Below, piece after piece: positions 11,468 to 22,318 of a stretch of 64,000 bases of DNA (positions within the stretch are counted from its first letter, which is position 1; each line of letters opens with the position of its first letter). This DNA is from Rhizopus arrhizus. Taxonomy: Eukaryota; Mucoromycota; Mucoromycetes; Mucorales; Rhizopodaceae. The position numbers were made by a program, and so were the translations under genes. The notes below the pieces were generated by a model. That model was not told the origin of the DNA and ran no database searches. It saw nothing but the letters and a program-made list of their open reading frames with translations. Location: positions 1,240,001 through 1,304,000 of the forward strand of contig JAKZZE010000013.1 of the NCBI GenBank assembly GCA_024220505.1, in the 5' to 3' direction.

Positions 11468-12360
11468 TTAGTTGAATTGTCTCAGCCATTCAATTAGTTT
11501 TTGGCCATGAAGTGCCTTGCATGGAATGGTTGTATAGTGTTGTAGTTGATCTAATTCATGGAGAATAGAACATATAACGAGCCATCGCCAGGTCCAGGAC
11601 AAAGCAATACTAGAGGGAACAAATGCTCGTGTCGGAAGCATATTCAAAAGGAAAGATATAGGGTCGGCTATTGTTTCAGGCATACAGAGTCGGCGATGCG
11701 TATTGAGGCAACTGATGGCGTGTCGTTTTGACAGGTTATTGTTGGGATGACGGGGGCAGGGTTTGGGGCCCCACCCGGTAACCAACTAAGGCGCCAGCGT
11801 GAACATCGACTTCTTTCTTCATGAGTCATTGGTAGCCACAAGATGGGGTCGAGAGTGATTGTTGATCGACAGCTGGATAGCAGTTTGGAGTTCTTACCTT
11901 GGATCTGTTTTTCAAGGTTAGAGTGAAGAAATTTCTTTTTTATCGCTCTAAAGCCTCGAGCATCTAAGTCGGCTATCGTCGGCGGCATCAATCTCCACAG
12001 AGCAGTTTTTGATAGTCGATACCATTGATGATCTCTTGTGTACTGTATGTGCGGCATTAAGAGATATAGTAGTGTGTCCTCAGGTAAAGATAATGAACGA
12101 AAGAGGAATTGGGCTTGCAGGATAGCTATCCTTTCTTTCATTGTGGGTAACTTAGTCAAATGCAGCATCACCTCGGTGGATGTTTTTCCAGATGCGCCAT
12201 AGATCTTATGTATGCATTTGTTTTGTGCCTCTTCTAGAGTTTTCAGCTGAGTGTGATTGAAGCAGTTAATAGCTATGCCGTATTCCATTTGTGGTCGAAC
12301 TATTTGAGCATAAAACCGAGAGCATAGGAGCTTGGAGAATCCTGAAGGATTTACCCCAAG
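11468..12360 (-). pseudogene. LINE ORF2 C-terminal fragment, frameshifted
   Basis: Reading down from 12360, the frame gives LGVNPSGFSKLLCSRFYAQ then IVRPQMEYGIAI, the thumb/connection region after a LINE reverse transcriptase. It continues with the C-terminal region to RWRLSWLPGG. At about 11770 a single-base shift in a G/C run moves the sequence to another frame, which continues PKPCPRHPNNNLSKRHAIS, CLNTHRRLCMPE (Cys/His zinc-knuckle-like) and IADPISFLLN to a stop at 11468. The catalytic reverse-transcriptase core is absent. The fragment abuts the right 64-bp inverted repeat directly. Confidence 0.8.
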
Positions 12361-12424
12361 CCATTTGTTTTTGGCTCAACGACATTTATTTTCCATAAAG
12401 TGACAAAATTTACCAGCCGCACTG
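12361..12424 (-). repeat. right terminal inverted repeat (64 bp)
   Basis: This is the reverse complement of 8202-8265 with two differences by eye. The outer end reads ...CCGCACTG followed by TA at 12425-12426. Confidence 0.85.
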
Positions 12425-12426
12425 TA

Positions 12427-13205
12427 CTGCATTTTTCAGCGAATTTGGGAAAGGCTCAAATTATAAAAATTGTTGTCGTAATGAAATTGTTGAAGAAATG
12501 TACAAGAAGTTTAATGGAATTTCTATCATGTTATTATTCAAGCTCAATCAGAACTACTAGTGTTGGTTTACATTTTAGCATTGAATATGAATATACGTAA
12601 ATCAGATATAAACCATTTCTTACCCTTTTTTCTCCTCGTTAGTTTATTTTATTATTAACTGTGATTATCAAAGCTTAACTAACAACCGTGATTTGGTCAG
12701 TGTCTATACTGATCTTTTAATATACTTGTTTTAACATTACCTTAATTGATTAAATAAATCCATAATAACCAAAGTTTTTAACATATCAAATACACTTATC
12801 GTGAGCAAGGGAGTTTTTTTATACCATGAAAAGGTGGTTCATATTTAGTTTGACTGTTAAGGTTCATTTTTTTTGTTCTCACAATAAAGTATAGTCAATA
12901 AACATGCGGATTGATATCATTATGAAAGCTGCAGTAAGTTAAAAAAGACGTCGCTGGTGGCAATTTTCCAGTTAAAAAGATAATGATTAATTGTAGCTAG
13001 ATTGTGATATCCATTATTCATAAAGTCTTTGGCGAATCAATATTTACATTATAGTGGTAAGTCCATAACAAAATGATCAATAATTTCATAAGGGGTATTA
13101 ATTTATCATGTCTTATCATTTAACCCATCAAAAACCTTTTAGTTATTATCATCAAATTATCTCAATCTTCTAATCCTCTTTTCTCGATTGTTTTTACATT
13201 TTTCT
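12427..13205. other. intergenic, AT-rich
   Basis: No gene or clear repeat is visible. The frame at 12400-12600 has no recognisable features. Confidence 0.4.
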
Positions 13206-13546
13206 CAAGCACTTGGAAAACGCAGTACCTTTGACTTCTTGGATCCTATGCTTTGGGCTTCCCATGTTCTACTCTGAACGCAGCAGATGTGTTTGATGGA
13301 GACTTGATTGGCCACTAGGCAGCCATCCAAAGCCCTGCCTCAAATATCATGACCGCTCTCTTTCCAAAAAGCACACTATCCAATGTTTTGACATGCATCG
13401 AAAGTTACAAATGCCGACTACTATTGAAGATCCTTTGTCTTTCCTTTTAAATCACTGCTCACTCGAAAAACACGCTCCTTTCAATCTGTTCCTTATTGGG
13501 TTTTCTCTACAGGTTCATCATATGTCTAATTCTTTTTGAGCTCCAT
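13206..13546 (+). pseudogene. LINE ORF2 C-terminal relic
   Basis: Fragments in order read RSTFDFLDPMLWASH, then ERSRCV*WRLDWPLG (in-frame TGA where an Arg would fit), HPKPCLKYHDRSLSKKHTIQ, CFDMHRKLQMP and TIEDPLSFLLNH, ending at a TGA near 13541. These match, segment by segment, the C-terminal LINE fragment on the minus strand at 11468-12360 (LDPILW, ERSRCSRWRL, PKPCPRHP, LNTHRRLCMP, IADPISFLLN). The two relics therefore come from the same LINE family. At least one frameshift and one stop make it non-coding. Confidence 0.75.
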
Positions 13547-14210
13547 TTCTGTCATCATCAAAAACTGCCTCCTCTTACTTCCACTTTCTTCCAAAAGACG
13601 ACTTAAGTTGGTTGATCTAAAGTTCATACTGATATCTATGATACGCCTTTCCTTTCTTACTCCATACCTTTTTTTTTTTATCCTTGATCCCAAAGGACGT
13701 TTTTCGATTCGCTTATACTTCTTTTGATCTGACTTGGGCGATTTAGACGTATTAAAACACCGCACACTCACGTCTTTTTCAATCGTACCTTTGACTTTAC
13801 ATTTCTTGGTTACACATAAAAATTAAAAAGAAATAATATCACTTGTGAAACAAAGACGAAGGAAGTAAAAGCGATTCACTCTTGATACTGCCGTTGACTG
13901 GCATGTTTTCTCTTCAGACAGTACAACATCAAAAGCTTTGTGTGCATGTCTTTTTGATTTGGTATAAAGAAGAATAGATGAAGACCCGTTCATTACATCT
14001 ATTGAATATAAAAGCGCGGCCCGGGAGGCGCACTACAATCACATCCTTTGTCTTCATTTTGTCAAAGTTATTAATATCCTAAATGTGATATGATTACAGC
14101 ATTTTACGTAATTCACCCATGCTAATTTCAGTATGCCCTTTAATATGACTGAATAAAACTTTTTTTTTTTTCTTTTCTTTTTTTTTGCTTTTGTTTTGAA
14201 ATATAAAATA
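13547..14210. other. intergenic
   Basis: No supported gene. It contains the promoter region of the allantoicase gene, with a T-rich tract at 14160-14186 just before its ATG. Confidence 0.4.
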
Positions 14211-15806
14211 ATGGGAAACAACTTGTCTAGAACAAACTATATAAAAATTGATGCTAAGGATTTAAAAGAAACAAGATTAGATGATTATGCTGAGCTTACA
14301 TCTGCAACAAGAAATTCACGTATTGAATATGTATCTGATGAATATTATGGAAAAGCAGAGAATTTATTAAAACAGCAGAACCCTGATACAAGTCATTCTT
14401 TATATCAAGGTTTGTTTACTATAATCGAAAATTTAAATATTAATGTAACTGTTTAAATATGAATGTTAGAAGGAACAAAAGATGGTTGGCAAGTAAGAAG
14501 ACATCAAGCAACAGCATGGTAAATAACGCTATTTGAGTGATAAGACATGAATGAACAATAAAAAAAAAGCGTTGTTATTACATTAGGATGTACTGGTACA
14601 ATAACTGGATTCGATATTGATACAACTGGGTTCATGGACGCTTCACCATCAAATGTACTCGTCGAAGGTTACATTGAAAACCAACGAGAAGAGGGAAAGG
14701 TAAGGCACGCGGAGATGCGAGCAATGCAAAGAGATGACCTATTTACTAGTGGATTATTCTACTTCCCAACGTACCTATTGAAATGAATTCACACAATTTT
14801 TACAAGATCCAACATGATCCACACATTTATTCTCGTCTTAGATTGACAACTGCTCCTGGTGGTGGCATTGTAAGCATAAAGACAAACATGACATCATAAT
14901 GACACGTTTCTTACATAGGCTCGATTTCGTTGTTATGGTCAAGTACTTCCTGTTTGGACAAATTTAAATCATGAGTATAATCTCGCCTCAGCCAATTTAG
15001 GATCTCAGATTGTGAGGTGGACAGATGCCGAGTACGCTAATAAACCAAATATCTTATTGGACAGTGGTACTTCACAGTAAGTTATGCTGTGCTTCATAAA
15101 ACTGTTGATTAACAACAAATCAGGTTAGATGGTTGGTTGACACCAAGATCTCGACTTGAACCGAGAAATGATTTCGTAGTCATTCAGTTGGCAACAACAG
15201 GTATTCTTAGTGCTATAGTCATTGATACATCAGGGTTTGAAGGAAATAGTCCTAGTCACATACAAATTGATGGATGTAATAGTGATGAGGTACATAATAG
15301 ACCAATGATGGTTCCTTTGTTAACATTGACAACAGATAGATCCTTATATGGACCCAAGTGTAGAGTGGTTTACTTTAATAAAAGCAACACCGTGTCAACC
15401 AAACGATAAGACTGTTCATCCAATCATCTATGGTTTACCTGTCTCTCACCTCAAACTCACTTTATTTCCTGATGGAGGCATACAACAGGTTCAGGCATTA
15501 GGTATACCTTATGTGAAGAATGATGAAGAAGACGCTGTCCTGACTTTAAATGAAAATGAAGCTATTATAAGAGAAGAAGAAAAGGAGCAAGAGGCTGAAA
15601 AACAATTGGATAATCAGATCTCAAAGGAAATCGATTGTTTATTATTTCCTAAATCATCAGATAATACGACTATAGTCAAAACAATAACAACAAAAAAGAG
15701 AAAGTCAATTGAACTCACGGAAAGGTCAGTGTTAAATAAGCCATCAAAGGCGCCTGACACAAAGCCAAACCGTACCTCAAAGCGTATTAAATCAAAATTA
15801 ACATAA
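14211..15806 (+). CDS. allantoicase (purine catabolism) with lysine-rich C-terminal extension
   Basis: Hydrolyses allantoate to ureidoglycolate and urea, in purine-nitrogen use. Seven exons join in phase: 14211-14409, 14470-14518, 14570-14699, 14750-14869, 14919-15076, 15124-15289, 15336-15806 (430 aa). Introns are 46-60 bp. Both allantoicase repeats are visible. The first has RLDDYAELTSATRNSRIEYVS, given here as DYAELTSATRNSRIEYVS, then DGWQVRRH, VVITLGCTGTITGFDIDTTG and the arm ending ARFRCYGQVLP. The second has LDGWLTPRSRL, FVVIQLATTGILSAIVIDTS and the closing LKLTLFPDGGIQQVQALG. After about residue 330 the protein continues for roughly 95 acidic then Lys/Arg-rich residues (KKRKS, TSKRIKSKLT at the end), which is longer than usual for the family and could be a nuclear-type signal. 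Retrotransposon relics flank the gene on both sides. Confidence 0.85.
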
Positions 15807-16162
15807 ACTTTTGTTTTTATGACTCGCATCGTCCCATCATTGCTCACAATCGCATTCTATAAAAGGAATTAGATGGTTTTTGAAATGTTATTTAATACAT
15901 GTTCATGATTCTTGTATCATAAAACTGCATGACACGACACGATTACTTGAATAGAGCAGTAGAGAAAGTTAAGCTGTGTTTGTTATGATTTTAAAAGCAC
16001 AAGTTGTCAATCAAACATAAGATAGACTGCCATATTTTTTTTTTTCAGTTTCCTGTCTATCACCATTTCCTTTCATTCACTGCCTTGAAATGATGGTCAT
16101 TCCAATGACCCTGAAATAAGGGGTTTGTTTACAATTAAGGGAATATGCTCTGAGGGTAGACA
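15807..16162. other. intergenic
   Basis: Nothing recognised. It includes the allantoicase 3' region and a short T-tract at 16035-16046. Confidence 0.4.
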
Positions 16163-16471
16163 ATGTCACGACAGTCCGCAAAGTATAAAACGAAAATTAA
16201 AAAGGTCCAACACTTTTTCTCTTTTTCATTTACAATACAATGCCTATTATCACGAGAGAACAAGCCATGTGTGTTATTTTTTTGCAAAGAATACAACGAG
16301 CAAAATATTGCTGAAGTAACGAAAAGGATTGAGGACATGTGCTATGTAGACGATCCCACAGAACCTATTTTGGCTTCTCTCATGTCCATAAAGTCTCGTC
16401 CATCGAGACATCAGCCGTACTCTGCTAAGTTCACTGAAAATACCAAAAATAAAAACAATAGCTTTTTATAA
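16163..16471 (+). CDS. small uncharacterised ORF (102 aa)
   Basis: Continuous ATG-to-TAA frame. The second half is hydrophilic and protein-like (IAEVTKRIEDMCYVDDPTEP, SIKSRPSRHQPYSAKFTENT), while the middle is rich in Phe/Cys and looks more like non-coding sequence. I looked for an intron that would remove the middle, but the possible GT...AG pair at 16205/16289 breaks the frame. No domain recognised. It may be an exon of a larger or decayed gene. Confidence 0.3.
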   Translation: MSRQSAKYKTKIKKVQHFFSFSFTIQCLLSRENKPCVLFFCKEYNEQNIAEVTKRIEDMCYVDDPTEPILASLMSIKSRPSRHQPYSAKFTENTKNKNNSFL

Positions 16472-16632
16472 TAAACTGTCTTGTTTAACAAATTCATTCT
16501 CTTTGACTCATGTTCTTTCTTTTTTTTTTTTTAATTCATTGTGTTCTAAAGCAAATGATGAATTATCCGTTTGGACATCGCTTTCATTTAAACAACAAAC
16601 TCTAAACATTCACGAATGACAACCTAGCTTCT

Positions 16633-17045
16633 GTCATACCGCCTGATAGTTGGTTGCATTTCTGGAACCTAACCCTTCTGCCTGAAGCAAGATCGTTCTG
16701 TTCTCGCTTCATCCACGGCAAATTACATGGTCAATCATCGATAGCCCGTTTCAGTGCTACATGCAAATTCTATAACGCGCCTTCAGAGGATATATCTCAT
16801 CTTCTTGTAGAATGCACTCATAAATGATCCATTTGGCAAGAAGCTCTCTCTCTCGTTTTGCACCTCACCTTGATTTCCAACCAGCTGATGTCCCATCATT
16901 TTGACTTTTGAATACGCTTATTGATTTTTATTAGGAAAATTAAGTTTTTGATATCCGCCGAATGGATATTCAAACCCACCAATTGGACCCACTGTACGCG
17001 AATCAATTTCCAACTTGGTATGCACTCTCTTGAAATCAGCATTGT
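16633..17045 (+). pseudogene. LINE relic with reverse-transcriptase zinc-binding (zf-RVT) domain
   Basis: The frame reads WLHFWNLTLLPEARSFCSRF then IHGKLHGQSSIARF and EDISHLLVECTHK, followed by an in-frame TGA and IWQEALSLVL. This is the W-x-L-x-x-P-x-A / C-x-x-C / H-x-x-x-x-C pattern of the zinc-binding domain found at the C-terminus of some plant and fungal LINE ORF2 proteins. It is a different region, and probably a different LINE family, from the CPRHP-type tails at 11.5-13.5 kb. Several stops downstream show that it is dead. Confidence 0.65.
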
Positions 17046-17463
17046 GCTAGCTTGTAGTTTTTATATGTTTATTAAAAAAAAACTCTTGTGAGAATAGTAG
17101 ATATGACCTTCATTGTGTCTCATCCTAGTACAGCACTTGAACAAATTCCTTTTACAAAAAAAAAAAATATATTTAAGCACGTGCCACATCGAAGGCAAAT
17201 CTGATCTTGGCGAATAAGAGATGCTTACATGCGCGCTATATAAATTAGTGTTGCACTTAATTTTGATGTTGCTGAAAAGAAAGGTACGGTCTTTAGTGAA
17301 AACGAGGAAAGCTAGGATTGGTACATGTACTTTGTGTATAGAATGGCTGTAATACGTCATTACCTTTCTTTTTATAGAGTCACAAAGTGGTTTTTTAAAT
17401 TTTTTGATCCAACACTGCAATCATAATAAATATAGCCTTCTTTTTCTTTTTATACACAAAAAT
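17046..17463. other. intergenic / 5' region of DENN gene
   Basis: No gene. The last 60 bp before the DENN start are CT-rich (TTCTTTTTCTTTTTATAC), resembling the leader of a fungal promoter. Confidence 0.4.
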
Positions 17464-20400
17464 ATGTCTCATAGTTCTGTGTCTGCATCAAGAGTAGCAG
17501 ACTATTTCTTTATTGCAGGCTTGCACGATGAACACATTGTACCCACTTTAGAAAATGCCAGAAAGCATCAACAATTAAGTGACAACGATAGTGTTTATTA
17601 TCAACAACAAGAAAGAGCCCTTAACGACTTGAATCGTCCTCGCATTCAAACTGTGATTTCAGATCCTACTCCACTGTCATCTTTTCCAGACAAAGAACAA
17701 AATTCACTGCTGGGTGTATTAGACCATGTTCAACATGTGATTGATAACTTTGACAAAGAAAGAGATATTGCTCGTGATAATGTGATTGCTGTCGTTCACG
17801 AAAGATACAAAAGAAGCGAAAGTGAGAAAACGGGGATTCACAGAACAAATACCAGAAAGTGGAGAAGTCCTTCCGATCCAAAAATAGGTAAAACTGCGTT
17901 TATGCAAAACTTGTTTAACATTTAAAAGATGAAGGGAAAAAGCTGCTGGAAGAGAAAAAAGCACCTAATCCGCTTGAATTAAAATATACACCGACTGTGT
18001 TGATGCGTTATCCGAATACAAATTATTGTGAGCAAGAACCATTTCCTGCCTATGCTGCCATGGTAAAAAAAAAGCATAAGAAAAACGAAAAAGAAATAGG
18101 GAATTGACTCTTTGATAGTTTTGTTTTCCTAAAGATATATCCCTGTTTTATGGTGAATCTCCACCACCAGAAAAACACCATTCATTTGTAAAGTAGATAA
18201 TCATCCTTCCCATCTTAAACTCATGCGTTATGTAGGTAATGACAGATGAAAATGGATCGACAGTGTATGGATCATGTATTGTATTTTACGAAAAATTAAC
18301 CTTCAAACTACATGAACCTGTCAACAAAACCATTCAAGAATGGGTCACTGCCAATATATCCCCAAGTACAGTCGAATATGCTCAACACTTGCAAGAAAAG
18401 ATCAAAGCCGAGCAAGAAAAGTTGGCAGAAGCAAAAAAGGATTATTTAAGTGGCACTATAGAAGAACAAGTGAAAGCATGTCAAGAGAATATAGATTTAT
18501 ATAGAGAACTACTAGAGCCTGTAAAGATGGGTATATGTGATGCACAACAAATTTGGGTGCCCAAGAGTATTGGCCTGTTGGGAAGAATGCCTTGGATTGA
18601 TTTATATGGAGATTGGCTTCGAATTGTGTTGGATAATGTTGTAGGTGTCAGTGGTTATAGACACGATAAGCCTACGATTGATATTAAAAGGTACATGAAA
18701 ATCCTTGGCATCAAAAAAAAAGTAAACTTATCCATCGGTACTAGTGCCATTGTAAATTTAATTGATGAGGTACCTTTACCACCACCTGGAAGGTTTGAAA
18801 TTGGTTTAACAATTAATTCAAGGCCTCTTTTCTTTTCTCGACCACCTATCAACCAAGTTCCTATATTAAAAAATGTAAGCATGACAATAATGACAACTAG
18901 AGCTAACATTTAAAATAGTTTTCACTCTATCCGCTATTTCGCGCTCTATCACCCCATTTAATTCTTGTTGTTTTAGAGGTAACAGTGTACTAGTGTCACT
19001 CATACTTGTATGCTCATAGTGATCTATAGAATTTATTAGCCGAAGGAAAAGTTGTGTTTTTATCCAAGCATACAGGCATGCTTTCTCTTGCATGTGAATC
19101 ATTCCGTTATTTATTATTCCCCTTTTATTGGCAATTTGTATATATTCCTGTATTACCCGAGAGATTATTGACATGCTTACAAGCTCCTGTTCCATACATG
19201 GTTGGTTTTCAAGGCACCATGGCTGAACTGGATGACCATGTACCGGATGACGTAAATGACATTTCTTGTTTGAAAACTAAAAAAAAAAAAAAATTAAACC
19301 GAATAATAGGCTTGTATCGTCAATATTGATAGCAACACAATGCATCAGAGTCAAAGATCCATGCCACTTCCCGATCGACAGAGGCGTAAGCTTCAAGTAG
19401 CGCTTGAACAGTATGCACCACTCCATACACGCTGTAAAATCCCGTATGGTGTACCACTCCCTGTTCAACATACGTTTCCCAAAGGAAAACTCATTCTGCG
19501 TTGTAACCGGTCCAAAACGACCGATACGTATGTAAGTCCGGCCAGATTGCCTCGAGACTCTGAAAGTTCAGATACCAATTCCATTTGGTCCAACACGACC
19601 TCATTTATATCCAATCCTACGTCATTCATGTCTAATCCTTTTGGACTAAGTAGCAACATTAGCACACAAAGTTCTAGTAGCAGCAACACGTCTTATGAAG
19701 ATGAATCCAACATGCCTCATTTACCCCAATTTCCTGGTTCAGCCTTCTTTTCAAACAATTATGCATCTTCTTCCACGACCTCTTTACAAAGTGCGCCTGT
19801 GAGTCCCATCAGACCGTCCATGTCCAACACATCCCTTAAATCACATCAGCAACGTGTTTCCATGCCTATCACAGCCGCTAATCCTACCAGTAACGGTCAT
19901 CATTCCTACAGAAAGGCAGGACAACGACAGTCAGAGCCACCTCTTAAAGGAAATGGAAACGCCTCCTTTAGTTTTGATCAAGGCGATGTAAGACGACTTG
20001 TGTTCCATACAGATTTATACTAAACAAATATCGATAGATGACAAAGAACAGGATTTCTACATTCATGTCTAAACCCATGGCTGTATTTCAACAAGAAACC
20101 ACACATCCATCACCACGTATATCTGTGTCAGCACCTCATTCGACGCATGAGTTTGATCCTTATTATTATAATCAAGTGCGTCGACGTGTGAAGCATATGG
20201 AAGGGCACATTATGGCAGAGGTTTTTAGTTCTGAATTAGATCGTTTCCAAGGCTACCGATGTGTGTGTGGTAAACAAGTGGTAGTTGAAGATGGAAGACC
20301 TAGGATGTTTATGTGCTGTCAAGGTAATTTTAGATGTCGATGTCAGTAAACAATACTTATCATCCGGAATAGGATGTCAACTGGTGACACACGATAACTG

Positions 20401-21171
20401 TACCGACCAAATTCTTCATCCCTGTTTGCCAAGTTGCTTTGATGAACAAAAGATTCAGAATGCCTTTATCCGCATGTTTGCTTCCCTTTTATATAATTAT
20501 CGAACGGGATTTGTAGATCACTTGGATGATCATTCTTCATCAACCATCACAGCTTCCAACACAACAAGCTCCGGTAGAATCAAGCCACTGTATTTCTCTA
20601 AAGAAAAATTCTTGAAGCATTCTGATAAAGACTCGAGAGTATGTAAAACTCTCTCCTTTTTTTTTTTTTTCTTTCTGGGAGCTAATGAACTTCTATAGGA
20701 ATTCCTTTCACATCTAAGCGGTTCACAGATGTTTACTCAATTCATCACTGATCGATTGTTAAAGCCAGATCAAGACCCTGAAATCTTGGTATTTGATGAA
20801 TACATAAAGCTAAAATTGAATCGATCTAGACTAAAGCTTGTAAAAGATGACACACCCTTTTTAAACGTGAGTCTAATTTCTTTTTTTTTACAAATATGAT
20901 ACTTATACATGTGGATAGGATGATTCTTTTAGAGTCTCGCAAATCATTTGGGCAACTCCACCATCAAATGAAATTGACTCAAAGAGATATGAAAGGTTCC
21001 CAATTCATTTCTCCTTTAACAAGTAATCCTGTTTTGTATATTGTTTTTTTTGTAATATTTAATTTTGTATTTTTTGTTACATTGTGGCTAAAATAGTGGA
21101 CTCCTTATAGACAAGAAAGCCACACTAGAGCTTATTTTAGAGAAAAGATGTTATTAAAAAGGGCGTTTTAA
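17464..21171 (+). CDS. DENN-domain protein with embedded C1-like zinc finger (Rab GEF type)
   Basis: DENN proteins activate Rab GTPases in membrane traffic. Twelve exons join in phase to 1036 aa: 17464-17887, 17929-18062, 18119-18187, 18236-18874, 18919-18978, 19030-19251, 19310-19987, 20038-20323, 20373-20638, 20699-20866, 20919-21022, 21111-21171. The upstream DENN part begins SRVADYFFIAGL and includes SCIVFYEKL. A coiled stretch (EYAQHLQEKIKAEQEKLAEA) lies near residues 250-300. The core DENN reads FRALSPHLILVVLE, LLAEGKVVFLS and FQGTMAELDDHVP. A Ser/Asn-rich linker follows. Near residues 815-860 lies a Cys/His cluster (RCVCGKQ, MCCQGCQLVTHDNC, HPCLPSC) like a C1 domain, then the downstream DENN part to RFPIHFSF. 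The last exon could instead start at 21097 and end at 21157. I chose 21111 because the tail QESHTRAYFREKMLLKRAF looks more like protein. Confidence 0.85.
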
Positions 21172-21729
21172 ACCATCATCTATTGTCTTTATTGTCTCCT
21201 TGTTGATTTGGTTTTTTTTTTTCTTCAGCTCCCCGATTCTTTTTTCACTCTCCCGCTTACTCCTTGATAATTAATGAAGCTTTCTTTTTCCCTGAATTAC
21301 TGCAAAAATAACCTTTTTTTTTTATTTTGCCACATTTTTCCTTTGTGAAAGAACAAGGTCCCTAGATTATAGAATTCTCCTTCATTATATGCTTATATAT
21401 CAATAGACATATATATTCTTGCTTTTTTTTTTTTTCCTTTTTTTTTTTTTTTCTTTACAAAAATGATGACAAAAGAACATCGATTTAGGTAAACCATAAG
21501 AAAAATATGGATCAATTAGCAACCAACTAAAAAAAAAAAAAGGGTCCGAGTACAAGATCATCCATTACTAGACTTTTCTTTATGTCTTTTGAAGGAACCT
21601 TGTCAAACAGTACAGCTGAACGATCTTGTCCACAGAATATATTTACACACTAAGGTACACACTTGGAAATAAATAAACCCAATTGTGCTAACCATGTACT
21701 ATAGAATGAAATTCAAAATCTAAAAGATT
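21172..21729. other. intergenic with T-tracts
   Basis: No gene. T-rich tracts at 21425-21452 and an A-run at 21529-21541. It serves as promoter for the C2H2 gene. Confidence 0.4.
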
Positions 21730-21744
21730 ATGACATCACCATGA
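21730..21744 (+). promoter_or_regulatory. minimal upstream ORF whose stop overlaps the main start (ATGA)
   Basis: ATG ACA TCA CCA TGA: a four-codon uORF whose TGA (21742-21744) overlaps the ATG of the zinc-finger CDS (21741-21743) by two bases. Such an overlap would favour start-site competition or re-initiation. It is functional only if transcription starts upstream of 21730, which is not known. Confidence 0.45.
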
Positions 21745-22283
21745 AAAGAAACAATGTTTCATACAGGATTCAAGATGACATCGACCTTCAGAACGCACTC
21801 AATTCTACAACAACTCATTTTGAAATTGAACTACACAAAAAAATACAGCATCCACCCATCTGTCTTGCACAACCCACCTATCACTACCATCGAAAGGATT
21901 CCGGCATCTCTCTGAGTGATGAGCCACTAGACATAAAGAAACCATCGAACCCGATCAATCTCCCTCGACTCTCTACCATCATCGAATCCATTCCACCCTT
22001 TTATCCATCTCCGTACTGTAAAAAGAGAAGGATGACCTCACCCACACTCCTCCTTCATAACGAGACTCCTTTTACATGTCAGCATGTTATTGACCCAGCC
22101 ACAGGGAGAGTGTGTCTTCAGGCATTTCGAAGGTCTTACGATCTATCAAGACATCAAATGATTCATCTAAAAAATAGACCCTTCTTTTATTGTTCTGATT
22201 GTGATCGAAAGTTTACTCGATTAGATGCTTTAAGAAGACATGAACGTATCCAAGGACATAGCCGTTGTAATAATAAAAAATAA
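21741..22283 (+). CDS. C2H2 zinc-finger protein (180 aa), probable transcription factor
   Basis: A single exon encoding a short, likely nuclear DNA-binding protein. Two zinc fingers lie at the C-terminus. The first is unusual, with a long spacing between its cysteines (CQHVIDPATGRVC, 11 residues) before RSYDLSRHQMIH. The second is classical (CSDCDRKFTRLDALRRHERI, then QGH). The N-terminal 100 residues are low in structure, with DSGISLSDEP and a Pro-rich stretch, and could carry phosphorylation or activation signals. A basic CKKRRM patch near residue 95 could be a nuclear signal. The gene is preceded by a four-codon uORF that overlaps its start. Its 3' end converges on the SmD1 gene, with only 35 bp between the stop codons. 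Confidence 0.8.
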   Translation: MKRNNVSYRIQDDIDLQNALNSTTTHFEIELHKKIQHPPICLAQPTYHYHRKDSGISLSDEPLDIKKPSNPINLPRLSTIIESIPPFYPSPYCKKRRMTSPTLLLHNETPFTCQHVIDPATGRVCLQAFRRSYDLSRHQMIHLKNRPFFYCSDCDRKFTRLDALRRHERIQGHSRCNNKK

Positions 22284-22318
22284 TTCCTTCCCCTCATCTA
22301 TATCCTCCCTGAACGGTC

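Larger units (their letters stand above)
8202..12424. mobile_element. 4.2-kb segment bounded by 64-bp inverted repeats with TA at both ends
   Basis: The segment begins TA|CAGTGCGACTGG at 8200-8213 and ends with the reverse complement, CCAGCCGCACTG|TA, at 12413-12426. The 64-bp ends differ at two positions by my reading. Terminal inverted repeats starting CAGT inside TA duplications are typical of Tc1/mariner-type DNA transposons. No transposase is encoded. The inside holds LINE ORF1 plus the start of ORF2 on plus, a decayed PD-(D/E)XK-like gene on plus, and a LINE ORF2 tail on minus. It may be a non-autonomous composite that captured other DNA. Alternatively, two separate TIR-bearing relics may sit in opposite orientation by chance. 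Confidence 0.55.

Noticed and set aside
19465..19689. Minus-strand frame within the DENN linker exon
   Set aside because: Antisense of a Ser/Asn-rich repeat. The plus exon joins in phase on both sides.
21097..21157. Alternative last exon of the DENN gene starting at 21097
   Set aside because: Possible in phase, but its tail is less protein-like. The acceptor at 21110 was preferred, though only transcripts can decide.
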